DNA of 64,000 nucleotides from Nitrospira sp. ST-bin5 (GTDB lineage: Bacteria; Nitrospirota; Nitrospiria; Nitrospirales; Nitrospiraceae), in the NCBI GenBank assembly GCA_002083555.1, contig MSXN01000009.1, positions 124,001-188,000 on the forward strand, given 5' to 3'. The notes below the pieces were generated by a model. That model had not been told where the DNA came from, searched no databases, and was given only the letters and a program-made list of their open reading frames with translations. The position numbers were made by a program, and so were the translations under genes. Below, one piece after another: positions 43,141 to 50,956 of the stretch (position 1 is the first letter of the stretch; every line of letters begins with the position of its first letter).

Positions 43141-44763
43141 TCAATCCGGCACATACCGGTTCAATTCAGGTTGCATGGCCGACACGAACTGCCGCATCCG
43201 TTGATCGACGATCTCTTCGGTTTCACCCGGCCCGACGAGAGAGGCGATACGCACCAACGCCCCGTCGGTTCGTGCGCGCAGGAGGGCATCCCAGAACAAA
43301 TAGAATTTCACCAGATACTCGCTGGTAAGAAGGCGATCCCGCTGCTTAAACCAGTACAGGACGATTTGTTTCTGATTGCCCTTCTCGATGACGGCGCGGT
43401 TGGCATGGAGCCGGTAAGCCATGCCGGACACCGGAGCGAAATCCAAATTCTTGATGGAGGAGATTTCCCATCCCCCGCCGGGGAGACAACTCTGCGGGGA
43501 ATGGGCCGATTGCCCTTTCCGTTGCGACCGGTAGTAGGCCGAATAGAATGTGACCGGCTGGCTGCCGTCATGACGATATTCCGCCAACACGTAGTCGTCG
43601 AACCGTAGCGCGTCGATGTACTGCTGCTCGAGGGACAAAGAGGTGCCGGTCCAGCCTTGGATGTGCATGGGGAAGTCGACAAACAGCGCTCTGTCAGGCG
43701 GAACCTCTATCCTCTGCCCGAGGAAGGAGGAGGCCAACGCTACGGGAACCAACAGTGTCACGCTGAAGAGGTAGGCGGATGAAAGAGAGGTCGAGGCTGA
43801 GGTTGAGGGGCGGAGAGGGTTTGAGGCTGACGGCTGACGGCTGATAGCTGATGGCACAGGAACGGTTGATGCGGAAGAGGAAACCGGAGAGTGGTCAAGC
43901 CACGTGAATCGGTCTTGAAGAGAGACGGGTTGACCGTTCGATCCGATCTTGGCCAGGAACCACATTTCAAGAATCAACAGCCCGAGGCTGGCCATAAACA
44001 ACACCCACCCCTCGAAGAGATGAGCGAAGCCTTCGGATGCCTCCTGTCCGTACCATTCGACAAGGACGCCGATCATGCCGATGCGAAACCCGTTGACCAG
44101 GATCGAAATCGGGATCGACGAGAGGATCAGGATGACGCGTTTCCACATCCGGTCCTTGAACAGATAGGCACAGAGCAACGCAAGCGAGGTCAGGGGGAGC
44201 AGATAGCGGATTCCGCTGCAGGCCTCCACGACTTGCAGTTGCACCGGGCCCAGATCGATCACATTCCCTTCACGGAAGGCCGTGACGCCGACGAGTTGCA
44301 GGCAGCCGACCCCGAGCGCCGATGACCACAATTGCAGTTGGCTCGACAGACCGGCGTATAAGAACGTGGGGAGCGGAATACTGGTCAGCAAATAGCCGAG
44401 GGGAAAGATGATCGCCCGACTGGCCTTGAGCCCGAGCGCGCCGATGACGAGTCCCACGAGGACGATCCAGAGGGAGAAGTGCTGGAGCACATAGAGCGTG
44501 GCGAGTTCCCCGACCAGATACAGTCCGAGACCTGCGATGACAACGGCCAGTCCCCACCAGGAACCGGTCACTCCCGCTGCAGCGATGGGGTGCCGTGATT
44601 GCCAGATCAGAAAGAGGCTGATGATCGGGACGAACATTCCGTGGCTATAGTCGTCGCTGCCAATCCAGTGATTGAAGAGAAACACCAGGCTCTCAAAGTA
44701 GAGGTAGCCCAGTGAAACTGTGGCGAGAACTGCGCTGAAGCTTAGTAAAAGCTTGCTGCTCAT
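43141..44763 (-). CDS. xrtD: Exosortase fused to EpsI, XrtD type (VPLPA-CTERM specific)
   Basis: A 540-residue protein. The N-terminal exosortase half has about eight membrane segments and the catalytic triad: Cys182 in VEACSGIRYLLP, Arg227 in NGFRIGMIG and His248 in EGFAHLFEGW. From about residue 345 comes an EpsI-type domain (FPMHIQGWTGTSLSLEQQYI, QSAHSPQSCLPGGGWEI). The linker at about 285-325 is Ser/Pro/Thr-rich low-complexity sequence encoded by repeat-like DNA. Exosortase-EpsI fusion together with VPLPA-CTERM proteins next door points to the XrtD class. It would cleave VPLPA-type C-terminal signals at the inner membrane. An ATG at 44763 starts it. Confidence 0.88.
   Translation of the reverse strand: MSSKLLLSFSAVLATVSLGYLYFESLVFLFNHWIGSDDYSHGMFVPIISLFLIWQSRHPIAAAGVTGSWWGLAVVIAGLGLYLVGELATLYVLQHFSLWIVLVGLVIGALGLKASRAIIFPLGYLLTSIPLPTFLYAGLSSQLQLWSSALGVGCLQLVGVTAFREGNVIDLGPVQLQVVEACSGIRYLLPLTSLALLCAYLFKDRMWKRVILILSSIPISILVNGFRIGMIGVLVEWYGQEASEGFAHLFEGWVLFMASLGLLILEMWFLAKIGSNGQPVSLQDRFTWLDHSPVSSSASTVPVPSAISRQPSASNPLRPSTSASTSLSSAYLFSVTLLVPVALASSFLGQRIEVPPDRALFVDFPMHIQGWTGTSLSLEQQYIDALRFDDYVLAEYRHDGSQPVTFYSAYYRSQRKGQSAHSPQSCLPGGGWEISSIKNLDFAPVSGMAYRLHANRAVIEKGNQKQIVLYWFKQRDRLLTSEYLVKFYLFWDALLRARTDGALVRIASLVGPGETEEIVDQRMRQFVSAMQPELNRYVPD
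43786..43860. repeat. Low-complexity GAGGCTGAGGTTGAGG-like stretch inside xrtD
   Basis: G/A-rich plus-strand repeats of GAGGCTGA, GAGGTTGAGG and CGGCTGA-type units. On the coding strand it gives the Ser/Pro-rich linker. It shares motifs with intergenic elements at 33005, 44961 and 62416. Confidence 0.5.
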
Positions 44764-44960
44764 AAAGATGCGCCCGATGTGATGGATCTACAGCAGAGTG
44801 ACCGCGTAGAGGATATGTATCTGGATACCAGATTGTCCGTAGTAAGGCAACCTTCTTACTAGAATTTCATAGGGCATGTACGTATATCCCTATCTGTGAT
44901 CCATTTTGACCATCAATCGGCACTGAGTATATGCAATCATTTATTGCGACGCGGTCCGCG

Positions 44961-45068
44961 GAAGGTTGAGGCTAAGTCGAAGTCTAAGTCGGAAGTGGCA
45001 AATCGGACATTCTCAGCTTCAATTTTTATCTTTTCCCCCCGCCTCGAATTTGACCTCAGCCTTAACCT
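44961..45068. repeat. Dispersed GAGGTT-type inverted element, copy B
   Basis: The left end reads AAGGTTGAGGCTAAGTCGAA; the right end in reverse complement reads CAGGTTAAGGCTGAGGTCAA. The two ends are an imperfect inverted repeat about 100 nt apart. Confidence 0.5.
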
Positions 45069-45100
45069 GCCTTGCTTCCTCTCCGCTGATGATAGACAAA

Positions 45101-45136
45101 GGGCTTGGCGTATCCCTGTGACGGGGCGCCAAGCCC
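45101..45136 (-). terminator. Terminator downstream of the first VPLPA-CTERM gene
   Basis: A 10-bp GC-rich stem (45101-45110 with 45127-45136) followed on the minus strand by TTTGTC. It is 24 nt after the stop codon. Confidence 0.65.
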
Positions 45137-45160
45137 ATGTCTGTGCTCATGACTGTGAGC

Positions 45161-45841
45161 TTAGGCCTGCTGGGTGCCGCGGAGATTTCTCAAGCCTCCG
45201 GCACCGAGACCGACCAGCGAGATGAGCCCTGCTCCAAAGAGGAACACGGCGGCCGGCAACGGCACGGCGGTCAGGCTATGAATCGCACCGCGCACCGTCA
45301 CGAGATTCCCGTCGGCGTTCTCAAAGATGAGGCGCCATCTGGTGGCCGTGAGGGAACTCAAGCTCGGCGGATTTTGCAGGTTGGTATTGCTGAACAACCC
45401 GCCGCCTTCCCGATCCAGCTGCAGATCGAAGCTAAGCGGAGTGTAGCCGTTGACCGGCAGGCCCATCGCCGCAGTCACCAGCTTCCAGCGGTCTCCGATG
45501 AGCCCGCCGCCCAGGTTGCTGTTCTGAGAAATAGTCACCGCATTCGCCCCGGGGGTGAACGATGAGCTATAGCCGCCGATGGCGACCGTCATGGCTTTCA
45601 CGGCGCCGGGATAATTGCCGCCTACCCCGCCCGTGGCATTGTCGAATTGGAACGATCCCGTCACGGGTGAACTCAGGTTCATCGTGGGCGAGAGCAGCGC
45701 TCCGCTGATACTGCTGACTCCTCCTGTGAAGGAGTAGCTGACCAGCGCCGCTTGAGCCACGTTCCCTGATATGAACAGGGAGCACAGCGCGATCGCCGGC
45801 AGGAAAAGCCCTTTGATCGTCGACTGTTTGTTCTTCTGCAT
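45161..45841 (-). CDS. VPLPA-CTERM sorting-domain protein 1
   Basis: A 226-residue secreted protein. Signal peptide about 1-30 (FLPAIALCSLFISGNVAQA), then a beta-rich body with Gly and Ser, and a C-terminal sorting signal: VPLPAAVFLFGAGLISLVGL, then a basic tail with two Arg (GLRNLRGT). This three-part tail (motif, hydrophobic helix, Arg) is the exosortase recognition signal, so it is a probable substrate of the adjacent XrtD. AAGGAGAC lies 7 nt before ATG 45841. Body function unknown. It is the only one of the three with a sigma-54-type promoter just upstream. Confidence 0.88.
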   Translation of the reverse strand: MQKNKQSTIKGLFLPAIALCSLFISGNVAQAALVSYSFTGGVSSISGALLSPTMNLSSPVTGSFQFDNATGGVGGNYPGAVKAMTVAIGGYSSSFTPGANAVTISQNSNLGGGLIGDRWKLVTAAMGLPVNGYTPLSFDLQLDREGGGLFSNTNLQNPPSLSSLTATRWRLIFENADGNLVTVRGAIHSLTAVPLPAAVFLFGAGLISLVGLGAGGLRNLRGTQQA

Positions 45842-45889
45842 AACGTCTGTCTCCTTGTAGAGGTGGTACATGCGCACAGCCTAGGGGTT

Positions 45890-45907
45890 CAGCAAGACCC
45901 AGGCCAA
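45890..45907 (-). promoter_or_regulatory. Sigma-54 (RpoN) -24/-12 promoter
   Basis: On the minus strand the sequence reads TTGGCCTGGGTCTTGCTG: the -24 GG (complement of 45904-45905) and -12 GC (complement of 45892-45893) are 10 bp apart, and both TTGG and TTGC elements match the consensus. The expected transcription start is near 45880, 40 nt before the VPLPA-CTERM ATG at 45841. A GCACA-GAA-TGTGC inverted repeat at 46019-46031, about 140 bp upstream, is a candidate activator site. Confidence 0.7.
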
Positions 45908-46084
45908 CCCCGGATCGAGCTAACGTATTGGAAATCCAGAGGGTGAAAATAGACCGCTCAGAACCGTTGTGTGCAGGAGCCTACGAGGAGAGTTCAATTC
46001 TGAATTAGGCCGCAACCGGCACAGAATGTGCGCAAATCGGCAATAGATATGTAGATGTACGGTGAGATGAGGGGACGAAAACGA

Positions 46085-46112
46085 AACAGCCGGCGCTTGC
46101 GCGCCGGCTGTT
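46085..46112 (-). terminator. Terminator downstream of the second VPLPA-CTERM gene
   Basis: A perfect 12-bp stem (46085-46096 with 46101-46112) and 4-nt loop, followed on the minus strand by TCGTTTTC. It lies 26 nt after the stop. Confidence 0.8.
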
Positions 46113-46137
46113 CTCTGAAACCTATCCCGATGGGGAT

Positions 46138-46812
46138 TTAGGCGATGATGCTGTTCTTCCGCTGCCGCCGACTCCCCGCTCCGAGGCCGGCCAAGGCCAC
46201 CAGCCCGGCGCCGAACAGAACGACCGCTGCCGGCAAAGGCACTGCCGTCAACGAGGTGAGGGCACCGCGCACTCTCGCATTGCCGTTTCCATCTTCGAAG
46301 ATGATTCGGAAGCGGCTCGCAGCAAAGGAGGAGAGGCTTGGCGCCGTCGTCGGCAAATTCGCATTGTTGAATGCTGTCGCGCTGGGGTCGATCAGCTCGA
46401 TGCGGAAACGCAACGGTGAAAACCCGTTGACCGTCGGCCCGGTGAGGGGCGCGCGCACTTCATAACGATCCGACGAGACTTGATTCCGGATTTCGATGAA
46501 GTTGCTGCCTGAATTACCCAGGGTCGCCGTATAGCTTCCCAGGTTGACGGTCAAGGCCTGGATCGTGCCGTTGTAGCGGCCGATGTTGGCGCTGGGGTTG
46601 CTGTCGAGCGTCGCATCGTTGAACGTGTAGGACCCCGTCAGCGTTTGCGAGGTATTGAACGTCGGGAAGAGCGAGGCATGCACGTCGCTGACGGCCCCGG
46701 TGAAATTGAAGGTGACAGGGGCAGCGATAGCCGGAGCGGCCGCTATTCCCGTCAAGGCCAGCAGACCGACGAAGGACAGGATCTCACGGAACGATGAGCG
46801 GATGATATGCAT
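46138..46812 (-). CDS. VPLPA-CTERM sorting-domain protein 2
   Basis: A 224-residue secreted protein. Signal peptide about 1-31 (VGLLALTGIAAAPAIA). The body resembles VPLPA proteins 1 and 3: a beta-rich domain beginning VTFNFTGAVSDV and a conserved FRIIFEDGNGNARVRGALTSL block before the tail. The tail is AVPLPAAVVLFGAGLVALAG with GSRRQRKN after it. GAGGAGG lies 3 nt before the ATG. It follows VPLPA gene 3 by 42 nt, so the two are probably co-transcribed and end at the terminator at 46085. Confidence 0.88.
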   Translation of the reverse strand: MHIIRSSFREILSFVGLLALTGIAAAPAIAAPVTFNFTGAVSDVHASLFPTFNTSQTLTGSYTFNDATLDSNPSANIGRYNGTIQALTVNLGSYTATLGNSGSNFIEIRNQVSSDRYEVRAPLTGPTVNGFSPLRFRIELIDPSATAFNNANLPTTAPSLSSFAASRFRIIFEDGNGNARVRGALTSLTAVPLPAAVVLFGAGLVALAGLGAGSRRQRKNSIIA

Positions 46813-46854
46813 GGGACCTCCTCTTATTGCTTAATGATGGTATGCGGTTACTGG

Positions 46855-47523
46855 TTATGAGGCCGACCGGGCCGTCTGTCGGCGACGACTTCCCGCTCCA
46901 AGGCCGGCCAAGGCCACAAGGCCTGCTCCGAACAACACCACCGCGGCGGGCAACGGGACTGCCGTGAGCGAGGTGAGCGTTCCGATGACTTTCGGGCTTC
47001 CCGTCCCGCTGAAGACCAGGCGCCACTGGTTGGAGACAAACGACGAAATGCTGGGCGGGCCGGCATTGGCGTTTCCGTCGAACTCAAAGCTCACAGGAGT
47101 GCGGCCTTCCACCGTAGAACCAGTCATCTGGCCCTGTGCAGCATACTGAACGAGCGGTCCGCCGGTGGTCTGTACGGACAGAAAGTTCGTTCCGGGTGTC
47201 GTGGTCATAGATGCCGTGGCAGCCGACGGGCCTCCCGATGGACCGAGGCTCAGGGTCAGGCTCTTGAAGATGTCCATATACTGAGTGGTGTTAGCTCCAG
47301 CCGGTGCGCCGGGAGTGTCGGAATCGATCGTGAAGAATCCAGAAAGAACGTGGGTATTGTTCAAGGTCGGTTGGAGCTGACCGCCTACCGAGCTGATCGT
47401 GCCCTGAAAGGAAAAGTGCAGAAGGTCCGCCGAAGCTGGCGCGGCGGTGAGGCTGCCGCAGAAGAGGGCAGAGAGCCCGAGCACAAGTCCGAAGGTCCGC
47501 CCGAATTGTGATGCAGTATTCAT
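46855..47523 (-). CDS. VPLPA-CTERM sorting-domain protein 3
   Basis: A 222-residue secreted protein, first of the three in transcription order. Signal peptide about 1-33 (LVLGLSALFCGSLTAAPASA). The body contains LLHFSFQGTISSVGGQLQP and RLVFSGTGSPKVIGTLTSL, in line with the other two. The tail VPLPAAVVLFGAGLVALAGL plus GSRRRQ is nearly identical to that of protein 2, also at DNA level, so the pair arose by duplication. AGGAG lies 6 nt before the ATG. Confidence 0.88.
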   Translation of the reverse strand: MNTASQFGRTFGLVLGLSALFCGSLTAAPASADLLHFSFQGTISSVGGQLQPTLNNTHVLSGFFTIDSDTPGAPAGANTTQYMDIFKSLTLSLGPSGGPSAATASMTTTPGTNFLSVQTTGGPLVQYAAQGQMTGSTVEGRTPVSFEFDGNANAGPPSISSFVSNQWRLVFSGTGSPKVIGTLTSLTAVPLPAAVVLFGAGLVALAGLGAGSRRRQTARSAS

Positions 47524-47824
47524 AACAACTCCTAAGGTAAATAGTCGATCGCGTCAATCAGCGCCGGACGCATCCCCGAGAGCGGGCGATCACCGCTCCA
47601 GGCACGTGGCAAGCTATGTCAGTTGAGGCACTGCCGAAAGAAGCAGCGGATATTCCTGCGAGAGGAAACCTACAGACTTCACTTCAACTCTGGGCACCGT
47701 AACGTATTTAGGAATACACGGCAAGAAAAAACTTAATTCGTATTCACGATCTTCCTAATGTCAGACTGTATGCTTCAGGCTACATCGGTGGATGCAATTT
47801 ACGTAAGGAAACATTATGAAACAA
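47524..47824. other. Intergenic region between VPLPA genes and glycosyltransferase cluster
   Basis: About 300 nt with no gene seen. It should contain the promoter of the VPLPA pair. Only weak -24/-12-like pairs are found (for example the complement of 47643-47658, reading AGGAATATCCGCTGC), too poor to call. Confidence 0.5.
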
Positions 47825-49057
47825 TCAAGCAGTCTTGCTCGCGATCTGCTGCATGACGTCGGTCAGCTTCCTCGCCAGGACCTGGCGATCGAAGTGCGCC
47901 AGAACATAGTGCCTGCCGCTTGTGCCGAGTTCTCGACACCGAGTGGGATCTTGGTACAGTTTCAAGACGTGGTCTGCCAGGTCTTTCCCGTTCTCCGGTT
48001 CGATACAGACTCCCCCGCCTGATGACATCACGAGTTCGGCGCTCTCCCCTTCAACTCCTAGGATGATGGGTTTCTCCATCGCCATGCTCTCGAAGATCTT
48101 AGAGGGAATGACCGTTTTGAAGAGATCGGATTTCTTGAGAAGGACAAGGCTCACACTCGACAGAGACCACAAGTCCGGCATGCGCTCTTTCGGCTGCTGA
48201 TCTAGCATGACCACATTCGGGAGCTTCATCTCATCCCGCATGGCCACCAGGCGGCTTCGTTCGGCGCCGTCTCCGACGAGCAAGAATACGATGTCCTTCC
48301 ATTCGGTCAATTCCCGAGCCGCCTCCAAGACGGTTTCCAGATGGTGGGCCATACCATGGGTGCCGACGTATGACGCAACGAACTTTCCTTCGAGCGCCAA
48401 TTGCCGGGACAAATCTGAAGAATCTCCCAATGGCTTTTTATAGAGGGAGAAGTCCACTCCATTCTTGACCACCGTCACCTTCTGGTCCGGAATTCCCCTG
48501 GCCAGCATGTGTGTCTTAAAGGCGTCGGTGACGACGACCAAATGATCCGCCTTGCGATAGGCGAAGAGTTCCAGGCCTTCGAGAAGGCGGATGATCGGGC
48601 GACTGGTGATGGCGCCCACGGCGACGATCGATTCAGGCCAAAGGTCGCGAATCTCCAGAATCCATGGGGCTCGCTTCATGCGGCTGACAAGATAGCCTGC
48701 CAGTCCGTTAAAAAACTGGGGAGATGTGGAGAGTACGACGTCACACTGTGAGAGAAATGGCGCCACGAATATCGCTGCGACCATATAGGAAAGGTAGTTC
48801 AGCGTCCGCTTCAGGAAGCCCTCATTCGCAGTGACGTAGGTCCAGACCCGCACGACCTGAATGCCGTCCCGGTTTTCCCGCTGGAAGAACTTGTTACGAT
48901 AGCCCTCATAGACGGTCCCGCGCGGATGGTTCGGCGCGCAGGTCACGACCGTGACCTCGTGCCCGTCTTTGACCCACTGTTTGCAGTGTTCGTAGGTGCG
49001 GGAGGCCGGCGCGTTCACTTCAGGTGGAAAATAATGTGAGAGAAAGAGAATACGCAT
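47825..49057 (-). CDS. Glycosyltransferase, GT4 family (WcaI-like)
   Basis: A 410-residue GT-B enzyme. The start MRILFLSHYFPPEVNAPASR is typical of the WcaI-like group. The acceptor half has IRDLWPESIVAVG and the donor half VASYVGTHGMAHHLETVLEAA, with the conserved Glu region PSKIFESMAMEKPII. AAGGA precedes the ATG. It is 15 nt downstream of the heparinase-like gene and shares GC-rich composition with the core, unlike the next upstream cluster genes. Confidence 0.9.
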   Translation of the reverse strand: MRILFLSHYFPPEVNAPASRTYEHCKQWVKDGHEVTVVTCAPNHPRGTVYEGYRNKFFQRENRDGIQVVRVWTYVTANEGFLKRTLNYLSYMVAAIFVAPFLSQCDVVLSTSPQFFNGLAGYLVSRMKRAPWILEIRDLWPESIVAVGAITSRPIIRLLEGLELFAYRKADHLVVVTDAFKTHMLARGIPDQKVTVVKNGVDFSLYKKPLGDSSDLSRQLALEGKFVASYVGTHGMAHHLETVLEAARELTEWKDIVFLLVGDGAERSRLVAMRDEMKLPNVVMLDQQPKERMPDLWSLSSVSLVLLKKSDLFKTVIPSKIFESMAMEKPIILGVEGESAELVMSSGGGVCIEPENGKDLADHVLKLYQDPTRCRELGTSGRHYVLAHFDRQVLARKLTDVMQQIASKTA

Positions 49058-49072
49058 GGTGTCCTTACTGGT

Positions 49073-50839
49073 TTAGCAACTCTGAGTCGGTCGTTTTCTG
49101 ATTCGATAGCTCAGAGTCAGAGGAATGGTCCCGGAGCAGATGAAGACCATCACATCGTTTTCATATTGCCGGCCGAATTCCGGGAAATACGATCCCCTTT
49201 CCATCCGCACCTCGGTAGCCTCAACAGCCTCGATCATCGCGATGCTCTTCCCGTTCGCTTCAGTAATGTGGAAGCAGGCTCCATTCTTCACAACATGATA
49301 GTCCGGGTGGATATGCAAGTAGCTTTCCATCCGGTGAGCTCCGTTTCCTTCAAGCCGGTCTTCAATATTCCAGGTTTCTTTCCCATCATATGCGATGCTT
49401 CGCGTATGGATCGGTCTCCCCCGGAGCCTTCTGTACCCATCGTGAGCGCCGGTGAACCAAACTGATCCATCAGGCCGCTGCTCGATGCGGGCGTCAAGCG
49501 GTTTGGCCCTCCGCGCCACGCGAAAGACTCCCCAAATTTCCGATTGTTCTTCTCCATCAACCGCTAGCGTATTGTGGGCTTTGGTGCTTCGCGCATAGGC
49601 GCGTTCCTGGCTCGGTTCGTAGTCGTGCACACCGCTGTCGACGATGACTCGCCGTCCGTCAATCGCCAATTCAAAGCTGAGGGTATCGCAGTGCGCGTGC
49701 CCCGGTTGATAATCTGGGCCAATGGATCCGCAGTCGATAATGATGGCATCATCACCGTTGCGGCAGACAAAGTAGCCGCTTGCTGCGTGGCTGTGAATCG
49801 CCACACTCGATGGTCTTACGGGGGGCTCATACCCGATCACCTTCTCTGCGTAGTCGAAGATTTGCTTGGGAGCGGGGGCGATTCCGAAAGCGGAATCGTT
49901 GAAAAGAGCAATCTCATTGTCGGGCAAACACACGTTGTTAAGAAAAGTAAGGCTTGTCGTCATTCTCTGCGCAAAGGTGGCCTGATCCTCCGGGGACAGC
50001 ACCCCCTGTGAATGCCGGGCGAGATTCAACACATCGAGATAATCCGTGACGCAGATCGAATGGTACATGGGGCTTCGCTCATAGTGCCCGCCGTCTGCGA
50101 GGAACTGCTCGTCCAATTCCTCGCGCAGGATCTGCACACCTTTCTTGAGCCACCGGTCGGCATCCACTCCCTGGAAATAGGCCCCGGCAAAGAACAGCGC
50201 CACGCCATTCTTCAAGTAGTGATTGGCCAGAATGTGATATTCGATGTTCTGTTCGAGCCACAGCGCCTGCGTGTAAAGACTCGTGAGCCAATCGGGTTTC
50301 AGCCCTGCATGAAACTCCCCTTTTGTGCCTCCCGCGTCTCCTGTGTTGTTCTTCAGTGAAGCCGCTGACAGCGAGAGAAAGAATTTCACCCAATTCACGA
50401 TCCTGAGAGAGGCGGTGTAGGGCTCCCAGGCATCCACGGTTCCTTGCGGATTGTGCTCGATCCAATCAGAGACCAGGTGAGACTTGTTTTCGACGGAGCG
50501 CTGAGGCTCTTGCAGATAGTCAAAATAGTGCAGGTTGTATCGCCAAAGCTTCGGCATGTCCTTGCTAGGCCAATTCACACTAGTGCCGAACTCTTTGGGG
50601 AGATTGAGAAAGCGGAATCCTTGCGCCGTGGCAGTCCCTCCCAAAATGGAGAGAGGAGTTTCCAGGCTAACATTTGGCCTGCAAGCTGGCATTCTAGTCC
50701 TGCCGTATCTTCCTCCTGGCAGTCGAAGAAGGCGCTTCCAAGCAAAGCACATGGCCTGTTTCAGCTTAAGATGGCTCACGGTGCCCCAAACCAGGCGCAA
50801 TTTGCGCAAGTACATAATCATGGTTGAGGTTGTTGGCAT
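49073..50839 (-). CDS. Heparinase II/III-family polysaccharide lyase
   Basis: A 588-residue protein. The N-terminal alpha/alpha toroid contains LWRYNLHYFDYL, ENIEYHILANHYLKNGVALF and DGGHYERSPMYH (His and Tyr in the catalytic region). The C-terminal beta-sandwich has QPGHAHCDTLSFELAIDGRRV and VDSGVHDYEP. No signal peptide is clear, so location is uncertain. In glycan clusters such lyases trim or release chains rather than feed on them; that is inferred. The substrate would be a uronic-acid-containing polymer. It is close to a glycosyltransferase on each side. Confidence 0.88.
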   Translation of the reverse strand: MPTTSTMIMYLRKLRLVWGTVSHLKLKQAMCFAWKRLLRLPGGRYGRTRMPACRPNVSLETPLSILGGTATAQGFRFLNLPKEFGTSVNWPSKDMPKLWRYNLHYFDYLQEPQRSVENKSHLVSDWIEHNPQGTVDAWEPYTASLRIVNWVKFFLSLSAASLKNNTGDAGGTKGEFHAGLKPDWLTSLYTQALWLEQNIEYHILANHYLKNGVALFFAGAYFQGVDADRWLKKGVQILREELDEQFLADGGHYERSPMYHSICVTDYLDVLNLARHSQGVLSPEDQATFAQRMTTSLTFLNNVCLPDNEIALFNDSAFGIAPAPKQIFDYAEKVIGYEPPVRPSSVAIHSHAASGYFVCRNGDDAIIIDCGSIGPDYQPGHAHCDTLSFELAIDGRRVIVDSGVHDYEPSQERAYARSTKAHNTLAVDGEEQSEIWGVFRVARRAKPLDARIEQRPDGSVWFTGAHDGYRRLRGRPIHTRSIAYDGKETWNIEDRLEGNGAHRMESYLHIHPDYHVVKNGACFHITEANGKSIAMIEAVEATEVRMERGSYFPEFGRQYENDVMVFICSGTIPLTLSYRIRKRPTQSC

Positions 50840-50956
50840 TGTTCGAAGTTCACCGAATCGGGTTTAATATGGCCTTGGGAGATCCATATCCATTCAGGAT
50901 GCAGAGCGCGGACGTAGAAAGGATTGAGTTACCCTTAGCAGCACGCAACGACATTC

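Larger units (their letters stand above)
44764..45160. other. Intergenic region upstream of xrtD
   Basis: About 400 nt without a credible gene. It holds the terminator of the first VPLPA gene (45101-45136), a dispersed GAGGTT-type element (44961-45068) and, close to xrtD, a short inverted repeat ATCTGG-TAT-CCAGAT (minus strand, near 44818-44834). I see no convincing -35/-10 or -24/-12 promoter for xrtD. Confidence 0.6.

Noticed and set aside
47600..47615. GG-N10-GC pair resembling a sigma-54 promoter
   Set aside because: It is on the plus strand, where no gene follows, and the -12 element reads AAGC instead of TTGC.
47825..48022. Plus-strand frames inside the glycosyltransferase gene
   Set aside because: Opposite a clear GT4 gene; no start signals and no domain.
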